Shown here: positions 55,003 to 64,000 of the stretch, in pieces
How the letters are laid out: every line of letters begins with the position of its first letter
How positions within the stretch are numbered: the first letter of the stretch is position 1
Assembly: GCF_905475395.1 (NCBI RefSeq)
Contig: NC_058340.1
Coordinates: 75,432,181 to 75,496,180 of the forward strand
Direction: 5' to 3'
Length of the DNA: 64,000 nucleotides
Source of the DNA: Chrysoperla carnea
Taxonomy: Eukaryota > Arthropoda > Insecta > Neuroptera > Chrysopidae
Position numbers and translations under genes: made by a program
Notes under the pieces: generated by a model
The model's input: the letters and a program-made list of their open reading frames with translations, nothing else
Told to the model about the DNA's origin: nothing
Database searches by the model: none

Positions 55003-56409
55003 ATGGCAAGAAAAGGTGACAAAGGTTCAAAATTTGTCAATTATGGGGATGAAATCGACTATGATGGTACAACAAAACCAGCAACCAGAAAGGGTTCACC
55101 GTCAGCAAAAACACAAAGTACATATAATGGAGAGACGACTAATGGTTATGGCCCCATACGTCCAACCAAAAATAAATTTATTTTAAAGTTTTATGAAATT
55201 GCTAGCTTACAAGGACGTGTCTCATATTTTCTACTCTCGTTTTATATAATCAATCCAAGACATTATGACAGGTACATGAAATATGGTCAATTTTTTGTTA
55301 ATCTTCGGAGAAATATTTGCCTTACGAGAAAGGTGTTCGTTAAAAACAATTTTCATTCCCTTGTTTTAATTTTGGATACATTTTTTTGGATTACGATTTG
55401 GGAATACGATTGGGGCATTGTTACACTAGATATCCTCAATTGCGAATTGTAATGCCAATACGAATGGTAACGAAAAATTAAGGAACAAAAACTGCCGGAA
55501 CCGAGGTTTTAGTTCGTTGTCTTCCTATTTCAAGCATAAGTGCGCCTAATGCCTTACCTAAGTAATGCCTTTAAATTTACACATTCAAGCACTCTTGGTT
55601 GATCTTTATTGGAGCAGCCACGTTTTACGAATCTTGTTTCCCAAAAATTTTCCAGGAATTAATAGTTGCTTGTATTATTTGATTCTAGTTGGTTTGGTGA
55701 TACCATTCTATATCCATATTTATTGGCAAACTGTGTTTATGGTTATATTTTTGTAATATTTACTCGAATTCATTTTATGACCATGCCAATACTTCCCAGA
55801 ATGCTATGGAGGTAAGTTATTCATGTCACCTAAAATTTGTTTTGTTTAAAATAGAACACTCTGTAATTGAGGCGAGTTTGGCCCAAAAATAACGAAAATC
55901 GCATTCATTTAAACGCGAAGCTAAATAATTTTAAGTTATTGGATTAGCAATTCCTCGGATTTAATCTGATTCTGGGTAAGCTTAAGGGAGTTCTTTCGCC
56001 GCACAACTTTTTAGTGCACAATTTACTTCCAGCCAGCGAAACTACCTCAAACGACCTTAAAAGAAAATTAAATAAGTAAAAAATGAAAAAGTCCCAAGCT
56101 TTGAAAATTTCCGTATTTGTTCTTTAACACTATAATCATGAGTAGAGTATTTAAACAATTAACTATATTGCTGCTTTTTATGTTAGTTTTATGGGTTCAA
56201 TGATGTTTACTTATTCATCATTATTAACTTTTGAATGGATTGCCAGACATTGGGGTGCAAAATCACCAAATCGTAAAGTATACATTGCAACACTTTTGAG
56301 CTTTCTATATGGACGTGTTTATGCTGGAGCATTCTTATCATATTTAAGTTTTGTTGATAACAAATTATTATCATTTGTGCGTCGAGTTTATGGGCCAGGA
56401 TTTGATTAA
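55003..56409 (+). CDS. Four-helix membrane protein, tandem paralogue 1
   Basis: I do not recognise the family. Exons are 55,003-55,271; 55,689-55,811; 56,187-56,409, giving 204 residues. The N terminus is hydrophilic (MARKGDKGSKFVNYGDEIDY). Four hydrophobic stretches follow: around LQGRVSYFLLSFYII, ILYPYLLANCVYGYIFVIF, MGSMMFTYSSLLTFEW and IATLLSFLYGRVYAGAFLSY. It ends RRVYGPGFD. Intron positions and phases are the same as in the neighbour 1.4 kb downstream, and exons 2 and 3 align without gaps (for example WFG(D/G)T(I/V)LYPYL), so the two arose by tandem duplication. A small integral membrane protein is all that can be said. AATAAA is at about 56,614. A short uORF overlaps the start. Confidence 0.82.
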
Positions 56410-57110
56410 CATCTGTTTGGATTAAAGTGTGTCTTTTTGGATCTAATTGAACCAAAACTTCTCATTCGTTAAGAATGTAACCTATTGTAATACTTCAATA
56501 ATTCTACGCTAGATGGTACTGTTTTCTTTTTCAGATTGTGCATGTGCATAAGAGTATTTCAATTTAAAAATAATCAATTTTGGAATTATAAAATAATGTA
56601 AAAAAAGCCTTAAAATAAATTTATTAAAATTTTGTAATATTTTTTTAATACTTTTCGCTAAACTTTGAGCATAGTTTAGCCTGGCAAATTTTTATTTTCG
56701 TTAAGAGAATCATTTGATATGATAAAAGTAAAACCTACCGTAATTAATTTTCGAAAATGTGAAATGTTTTAAATTTTACTGATTATTTCTAAAAAACTCA
56801 GAAAGTCTTGCTCTTACTTTATTTTGCTAACTAAATTTTCATAAAATCTCTGAAAAAGTCTTCTAGGAGAACTATATTTTCGGAAGAATATTTCTTCCGA
56901 AAGAGTCTCAATTTATTAATTACCATTAATTATCATTGATTAGGATTCAAAGTTTCATTATTATTGTATAAATTGATTTTTTACGTCAAATAAAGTTAAA
57001 TATATATATCATTGATTAATAATTTATTTGATATTTTCAGACTTTTTCAGAAATAGTTTTACTTCACACATATTCTTTTTCTGAATTTCAAACATAATTC
57101 GAGGATAATG

Positions 57111-57112
<2 letters not shown>
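56410..57112. other. Spacer between the two paralogues
   Basis: It holds the polyadenylation signal of paralogue 1 (about 56,614). Otherwise AT-rich. Confidence 0.45.

Positions 57113-57191
<79 letters not shown>
57113..57191 (+). repeat. (TA)n microsatellite, about 39 units
   Basis: Uninterrupted TA dinucleotides. Likely hypervariable, and able to form a cruciform. Confidence 0.97.
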
Positions 57192-57194
<3 letters not shown>

Positions 57195-57781
57195 CCGACA
57201 ACTTTGGTTTGAAAAAATTTGTTATAAAGTCAATTAGTTTCAAGGTATTGATAATTAGCATATATTTATTTGGCCACTTTTTCCCAATTTTCGGTAAAAT
57301 GGCTGAGATATCACAATTTCCGACAATTTTTGTTTGAAACTTTTTTTCATAAAGTCGTTGATGGTTTCCGACATATTGGTCAAAAATCGTTTTTTTTTTT
57401 AAATGTATAAATAGCGTTAATTATCGCAACTCCAGCACTTCCGAGACTGCGCGTTAGTAGGGTCTACTAAAATCAGATGCCAAAATCTTTCTTTTTTTTA
57501 GTTTTTTTTTTCTTTGCCTTTGAATCAGTCCACGAAAAACATTATTTTGAGCGGACTAGTATGTCTTTCTCTATTTTATCTAAGTGATCTTTATTAAACA
57601 AATTTGTATATTCACAGTTACCTGTGACATAAATTCCACTTGTCAAAAATTTTTTTTGGTCAATAATGCATCGGTTTATCAAAATTTTTATGTGTTTCTT
57701 TATCAATTAAATGGAAATGGGTTTTACAACAATCATTTTTAGTCGTTCACAATAACAAGTTAGAAATTTTAATTTCCAACC
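57192..57781. other. Upstream region of membrane protein gene 2
   Basis: A repeated phrase, ATTTCCGACAA(C/T)TTTGGTTTGAAA-like, occurs at about 57,191 and 57,317. No gene was seen. Confidence 0.45.
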
Positions 57782-59324
57782 ATGGCCGACGAACCTGACG
57801 CGGAAGAGGATGTTTATGATGTAGAGGAAACTGACGATCTTGGGGCTGATGAAGAAACAGAGCCAACAACTCCTACACCGCCACCTAGGCCACCAAAACA
57901 ACCGGTTTATGGGACTCCAACTCCTATGGGCTATAATCAACCACCCCCGGGAGCCTATATTCAACAACCACTTCCACAGGGATATGGCCAACAACCTCAA
58001 ATATATGTTCAACCAACTTCTTATAATACATCTACTGTTGTGAACTCACCAAAATCCCGCCCACGTTATGTTAATAAGTCTGTGGAGACTGAAGGAATTG
58101 AAGACGATGATAGCAGTAAGGGATCTATGATTTCAGCATGGAATTCAATGCCACGAACTTCGGTCGATGGTTCATTAGTTCATTTGCATCCAGTTCGTAA
58201 TGGATTTCTAGTAAAGTTTTATCCAATTGCTACGTTACAAGGACGCGTTTCATACTTCTTAATGTCCATTTACGTTATCAATCAAGCTGTATATGACAGG
58301 TAAACTTAACAAGCCATACATTGTTTACATCTTCCATCTTTCTAAGCTTTTATAGACAAGTCCCTTTGTCCGAAAAGTTGGTCAGGACTCTTTAAAAACC
58401 ATTTCTAGCCATTTTTTTTGCATCTTGTATAGCGAATTTTCGGAAAAATGGTCTTTAGTTAAATCGGCCATTCTGTAATAGATAAAAATGTCCTAGAGAA
58501 ACGATTCGCAGCTTAAATTCTTTGTAAAGGATTGTCTTATCATGTGCGGCAAGAGAAAATGTTTTTTTGTTATCACTTTGTAACCTTAAATAAAAATCAG
58601 TAAATCAGGCAAATTTTTAGTTACTTACATATTTGACGAAAAATGACGTTTTCGAAATCATTCTGAAAGTTAGCTAATTTTGAATATTTGATTTTAGTTG
58701 GTTTGGTGGAACAGTTCTTTATCCATATTTATTCGCAAACATGGTTTATGGATATACTTTCATTTTATGTACACGAGTTCACTTTTTAACGATGGCAGTT
58801 CCACCCAGATTAATATGGAGGTATTTAAATATTAATTTTCATCTTGAAAGAATTTTGGAAAATATTTTGCATGTCATTCTGAACAAATGTCTCAATGGAC
58901 ACAAATCTCGCCAACAACAGATACTGTAAGAATGTTCATCTGTAACTTTGGCAGAGACCAATTCAATTCTGTCATCCCTGATAAAAATCCTTGATAAACG
59001 GTGAAAATTATCCCAGACACAGTGTTCTGGGATCCTTTATTTTCTAAGATTTCAACTGTAGAAGTTCCAATGCTGAATTTTTCCTTTTAAAATAGCTTTT
59101 TAGGATCGCTGATGTTCAGTTTTGCGTCATGTATTACATTCCAATGGATTGCTGACAATTGGGGTGGAAAATCACCGTATCCACGTGTATTGATTGCAAC
59201 CATTTTAAGTGTTTTGTATGGACGAATGTACGCAGGCGCATTGCTATCATATCTCAACTATGTTGATAAGAAAATGTTATCTTTGATTCGACGAATTTAT
59301 GGGCCTTATATATTCGATATTTGA
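57782..59324 (+). CDS. Four-helix membrane protein, tandem paralogue 2 (Pro-rich N terminus)
   Basis: Exons are 57,782-58,299; 58,698-58,820; 59,096-59,324, giving 289 residues. The N-terminal 130 residues are unlike paralogue 1: acidic (ADEPDAEEDVYDVEETDDLG) then Pro/Gln/Tyr-rich (TPTPPPRPPKQPVYGTPTPM, GYGQQPQ). From VRNGFLVKFYPIATLQGRVS onward it aligns with paralogue 1: WFGGTVLYPYLFANMVYGY, FQWIADNWGGKSP and LSVLYGRMYAGALLSYLNYV, ending GPYIFDI. Introns match in place and phase (both after AG of an Arg/Ser codon). The PPPRPP and PxY-type stretches could bind SH3 or WW domains, but that is conjecture. The family is not recognised. Confidence 0.84.
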
Positions 59325-59409
59325 GAATATAATTATTTCTAGTAAATATTTTTTTTTGTACTAATTTAATTGCGGGAAATACTTATCTATGAGCCATACT
59401 TGGATCATA

Positions 59410-59461
59410 TACGGGGTGCTTTTCTTAGTTGACATATGTCAACTTAAAAAAGATCCCTGTA
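59410..59461. repeat. Short palindrome, possible mini-MITE
   Basis: A perfect 16-bp palindrome, GTTGACATATGTCAAC, is at the centre. Outer parts (CGGGGTGCTTTTCTTA and TAAAAAAGATCCCTG) pair imperfectly and resemble mariner-MITE ends (CAGGGTG/CCCTG). Confidence 0.55.
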
Positions 59462-60812
59462 TATTTGAAAATATTTCTAGGATTTATGGACCATATATTT
59501 AAAAATATTTCCAGGAAGTGAATGGAAAGATATTTCCCTTTTTTCTTCAAATGTTTGGAGAGAGGACTAGATTAAACGTGAAATTAACCAATGTTGATCT
59601 ATAGTTTAGGGTTAAGGTTGACCATTTTTAATTCAAAAGAAAACCAAACGAAAAAATTGGAAAATTTTATTTTAAAAATATTATTTAATACTTAAAATGT
59701 AAATAAAATAATAATTTGATATAAAATGTTTAACTATAAAATAATAACTAATTATTTAAAAAAATTGTTCTTTTAATTTTCATTTAGGCTCAGTTGCACA
59801 ACTAACCTTGATCTCAGGTTAAATATTTAACAATTGGATTTAATCGACATCGTTTGAAAAGTTCTCTATTTTTTATGTTTATTCACACTTGGATCTTAAT
59901 ATTCTCGATTCTTTCGAAAATCTTTCAGAAAATTCTAGTTAACATCAGCTTGAATTATTTCTTAAGAATTATTATGTTGTAGTGTATTATTTGTTTGCTT
60001 TTTCGCTAAAATAATCCTTCAAGGAAAAATGAAGACTGGTCATAAAAATGCAAGCTGGTATATTAAAGGGTCGGATTTAGGCTTCCTAGTTCTGCCATAA
60101 TTCTAAATCCCTGATCTTTTTTTATCTTTTCATCGTCGATTAAACGTTGCAATCGCTGGTGGTGAAGCCGATTCTTAATTCATTTTCTAAGCACACGAAA
60201 GATATGTACTTGTGACACCAAACACTCAATGGTCCTATAAATATAATTTTGTGATATCCATTGACTGTGTCTTCAATCTACGTGTCATGCGCAAACTGAA
60301 CCTTAACTAATATAGCAGCAAATTTAAAAAAAAATTCGTTTATTAACTAATCTTTGTTTTTATAATAAATTTTATATGGCACTTTCAAATAAAATAGGAC
60401 TTGATTTTTAAAATTTTCAAATTAATGAATCTCATTTTTAGATTAAAGCCCCAAATGGCACTTTAAAAATTTCAAATCATCTATTGGTACAAAAGATGGT
60501 ATAAGGTCGATTTTTATCCATCTGGTAAGCAGATGAGACATATTTTTTATGAAATTTTCAACATCTTTGTGCATGATTCCTGGTGGGGTCATTTCACCCG
60601 AAAAATTTTAGCATGTGCTTGTAGTCTATATCATTATTTTGAAAAATTTACAAAAACCTATTTTGAAATCATTTTGTAAAAACCTGATCTAGTTTGATTC
60701 ATTTCTTTAATCAAAGCTCAAATAAACTCTGAGTATTTTTTTGTTTTTAAAACAACAATTACATACATTATATACACAATCAACAAAAAAAGCTTTAAAC
60801 AAATAATGGGAA
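59462..60812. other. Intergenic AT-rich region
   Basis: It holds AATAAA-type signals near 59,700. Near 60,066 CGGATTTAGGCTTCCTAG resembles the interior of the element at 3,419-4,526, and near 60,490-60,555 sequence resembles the flank of family C at 47,870-47,925. No gene. Confidence 0.45.
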
Positions 60813-61285
60813 AGCCAGGCCAAAAAAAAATTCGTTGAATTTAATAAAGCTGATCATTTGAGGTTTGGTTATAGTAGTTGTGTAGACACACATACTGCGG
60901 TCAGTCAAGCGAACGATAGAACAGGAGTCATATTTATGCTATCGAAACGAAAAACTTATATACAAATTGTATATTGCATATAAATAACAGTTATGACTGT
61001 CAGTCAGTTAGGTGTTAGAACAGAGCTGGTCAGTCAGCCCTTATGTATGTTCATTAAATAAATAAGATTCAGTTATAATTGCCGTGGTAGTTCATTGAAT
61101 TTATTAAAGCTGAAAATTGTTATGCAGGTTGTATATTGCATATAGATAACGGTTATGAAAGTCAGTCAGTTGAATGTTAAAACAGGGCTGGTCAGTCAGT
61201 CCTTATGTATGTAGTACACAACTACTAAAACCAATCCTCAAATGATCAGCTTTAGTAAATTCAACGAATTTTTTTTGGCTTGGCT
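60813..61285. mobile_element. Inverted-repeat element with an internal duplication
   Basis: Ends of about 75 bp pair: AGCCAGGCCAAAAAAAAATT, GATCATTTGAGGTTTGG at left with the complement at right ending TTTTTTGGCTTGGCT. Inside, a segment of about 150 bp occurs twice in direct orientation (GTATATTGCATATA, GTCAGTCAGTT, GCTGGTCAGTCAG, CCTTATGTATGT). Non-coding, class unknown. Confidence 0.8.
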
Positions 61286-62785
61286 CTTAATCCAAAAGCT
61301 ATAGCGTTATAAAATGAATTATAGTTTGAACCATTCTACAAAAATAGGATTAATATCAGAGTGGTTTTCGTATTTTTTACTTTCCAATTACTTTTTGAGG
61401 CAATTATTTTGCGATACAATAATACTAATGATTAATTTTAGGTCTTTAAGTATTGGTCTTGTGGAAATAGTTGTTTGGAGACATTTAAAATAATTTCTAT
61501 ATTTTGTTCAATGGAAAGCTTGTGATAAAAATGATTTATTTATAATACATGGTTTCGAAAATGATAGCCAAAAACATCTTTTTTTTTGTAGAATAATCCA
61601 CTTTACAAAAATAGTTAACAATTAACTTGATTCCGGTGGTTAGTTTTTTTTCTCTTTTAATTAAAATGCTGCCACAATTTTTTATTTATTTTTGCTTGTA
61701 ATTACAGTGAAACCTAGATTATTTGACTGTGAATTGTCAAGTATAAAAAATATATCAAAATAATGTCGAATTATCGAGGTTTTACTGTATAATAATAATA
61801 TATTAATATTTTTAAATTTAATTTAAAATTAATTTTATTAATAACTATATCACATTTTGTTTTTTTTTTTTTATAATCACTAATTTTTTGAATTCACAGT
61901 GATTTTATTTGAAAAAAAAAAAAGTTTAAAAAAAATTAAATAACTACAAACGTTTTAATTTTCGTTGTTAATAATACTACCACATAGTTCTCGGATTATT
62001 AATATTTATAACAATATAACTATTATTTGGAAAATAAGGGGCCTATATACATTTATAAATTGAATAGGATCTCTTTTTCTAAAGGTTCACCTCTTTGTTT
62101 GACCTCGTTCTTCAAAATTTCATTTTTGTGTCGTGGGACACCCGCTAGGACCTATGTTCCTTTTATTATAAATTAGATATTATTGAATAACAAGCATAAT
62201 GAAGGAACGAAATTTATCGATTAATGACTGAAGGATCGTAAACGATACGATTTTTTTGTTATAAGTTTTACGATGTCGATTTACATTTACGAACAAATAA
62301 CTTCCAATTATAGTATAAAAAACTTAAAATTTTTGTTCTGCCTTTATTGTTAGAGACCCTATTAAAAATTTTTAACAAGTTAATATTACCTTTTTTCCAA
62401 GTATAACCTAAAATATCTTTTATTGGCACTAAGTGCATAAAATTTTTGTGTTTTAAACGTTGATAGTAATTAACCACAGTCTTGTAAGGTTTCCTTTTGC
62501 AAAAAAAATTATTGCATCAAAGATTTTTTTTTATTATAAAGACAAAAACAACATTTAAATGACGTCACGTATAATATCCTATCCAAATTTTAGATAGTAC
62601 CAAAGTATACAGATATTGTTGAAATTAAAGAAGCTTAGTTAATTATTCATTTTTTCGAGTTAATTATTTAAAATTCTAACTATTTCGTATCGAATACTGG
62701 CGTCATAAAATGTTGTTATATCTTTAAAAAAAAAGAACCATAAATTTTAAGGGTATTTTTTTGATATTCTCCGTCAAGAACATTT
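61286..62785. other. AT-rich intergenic region
   Basis: It contains the short dispersed segment at about 62,129-62,166 that matches 13,351-13,387 inverted. The 69-residue minus ORF at 62,268 is Lys- and Asn-rich with no known motif. Confidence 0.45.
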
Positions 62786-62883
62786 TCATTGATGCGGATG
62801 CGCCATGTGTTCTGATGATGTTAAATTTGTTGCGTTGATAATATGATCAGCATCTCCATGACTATGACTGTGTTCATGTCCGG
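62786..62883 (-). CDS. Candidate His-rich terminal exon of a gene entering from the right
   Basis: On the minus strand an acceptor (TTTTGTTACAG) is followed by 98 nt open to TGA, read in the frame GHEHSHSHGDADHIINATNL and ending TSSEHMAHPHQ. The HxHxHxHG run is typical of metal-handling proteins such as zinc or copper transporters, but the exon is too short to name a family. Upstream exons would lie at higher coordinates, and none is recognisable up to 64,000. It could be chance. Confidence 0.45.
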
Positions 62884-62982
62884 CTGTAACAAAACATAAA
62901 AATATTATTAATAAAATATATCTGGTTTAACAGTAAAATGATGTACGATCCGTTTAAAAAAACGCCTTCAATAATTATTATA

Positions 62983-63324
62983 CAGTGTGTTCATTTTTCA
63001 AAGTATCCACCCTTAATAACTTTTCAATTTCAAAGTCGAGGTGGGGGGGGGGTTGAAGGGATGCAATCTAGAATTTTCTAGGCACCAATTTTGAACTTCC
63101 ACGTCGATATCTAAATCGATGTGCTTGCAGTCAAAACAATAATCATATCAGCAGATCAAGAGTCATTAAAGATGGATACCTTCCATCTTCTGTGCAATCT
63201 TATTCTCTAGGTACCATGTTTAAACTTCCCCCCTCGATATCTAAATTAACGTGTTTTCACTCAAAACAATATTGAAATCAAGTCAAGAGTTATTAAGGGT
63301 GGATACTTTAGAATGAACACACTG
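62983..63324. mobile_element. Tc1/mariner-type MITE
   Basis: The ends CAGTGTGTTCATTTTTCAAA and TTTAGAATGAACACACTG are flanked by TA (62,981-62,982 and 63,325-63,326). About 45 bp pair at each end (GTATCCACCCTTAATAACT). Two related internal segments (TCGATATCTAAAT, TCAAAACAAT) suggest an internal duplication. Length 342 bp, no transposase. Confidence 0.85.
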
Positions 63325-63326
63325 TA

Positions 63327-64000
63327 TTAAAATTCTCTCAGACACTATCAAAATATAATTTTTTTCAGTTTGTTGCATTTTTTTGAACGGGACACTATAA
63401 TTATTATTGATTGGGCTTTATGTTGTGCATTCTTAATGATTATTAACAGGATATCATTAAATTTTGTTTGGTAAAGGTTTACTTTCTAATAAAAAAGTAA
63501 AATCTAGTATTGTTTATTCAACTACAGTTCAACTTCTTTAAACTGTGTTTTTTTAACATCGATTTGTTTTTATTATGTATATGTAAGTGAGTAGTTTCTT
63601 CATCAAAAATAACTTTTAACTTTTTCGTTAAGTTCTAACACAAAGCTTGCATGTATCACAGTTTTTTACGTCAAAGTTAAAGTTAAAAATATATGAGAGT
63701 TATATATAATAAAATTTTATAAGAGGTTGTACTGTATTCGATATTTCTAGTAGAAAAAATTTAATTTATAAAAATATTTCAATGACGTCCTTTGTACAAT
63801 CCTGTGCCTGTCTGATTACCGTTCAGCTGCAGCGTTGGTGTAAACAGGCTTTCTTATATTTTGTCCTAAATTTAGACAAAAACGTTTATTGATTTAATTT
63901 TCAATAATTATTTTTCCAATAATTACACAAACTATTGTTTATTATATATTCCAAAAAATTTTTAGTTAATTTTCCTTAGAAAATTTAATAAAAGTAGTTC
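63327..64000. other. AT-rich sequence to window end
   Basis: No exon or structured repeat was recognised. Confidence 0.45.

Overview
The window is nuclear DNA from an insect. It is strongly AT-rich, its genes carry GT-AG introns, and the proteins match arthropod or metazoan families: FBXL16, DPH1, ARPC1, CASD1 and neurotactin. Its dispersed repeats are of kinds common in insect genomes. I cannot fix the order from sequence alone. Neurotactin together with the repeat types fits a holometabolous insect, perhaps a beetle or lacewing (low confidence).

Layout. Positions 1-24,050 hold no recognisable coding exon, only repeats: a 316-bp tandem repeat, two long-inverted-repeat elements of 1.1-1.3 kb, several MITEs, and helentron-like (HINE) copies. 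Most of this is probably one giant intron of the FBXL16 gene, whose first coding exon is at 24,051-24,902 on the minus strand. From 27.9 to 43 kb the genes are dense: DPH1 (+), tRNA-Gly(GCC) (-), ARPC1 (-), CASD1 (+, six exons) and an unnamed helix-turn-helix protein (-). Neurotactin (+, five coding exons plus a proposed 5' noncoding exon near 43.5 kb) fills 43.5-51.2 kb. Two tandem paralogues of an unrecognised four-helix membrane protein lie at 55.0-56.4 and 57.8-59.3 kb. A possible His-rich terminal exon of a minus-strand gene lies at 62.8 kb.

The genes are ordinary independent eukaryotic units: diphthamide synthesis, actin nucleation, sialic-acid O-acetylation, cell adhesion and an F-box/LRR protein. 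I see no operon-like logic.

The most notable items are these. Nine copies of one HINE-like family carry hairpin ends and a GTCC/GTCT proto-microsatellite. The HTH protein looks like a domesticated Tc1/mariner DNA-binding region without its catalytic domain. Each of the first three neurotactin exons carries one IKxP motif. LINE copies end in TAACC repeats and have clear target-site duplications, one inside a CASD1 intron and one inside a MITE. A near-perfect 351-bp palindrome is flanked by TTAA. There are also local duplications of a CASD1 splice acceptor and of the DPH1 3' end. No retrovirus, LTR element or Polinton was recognised.
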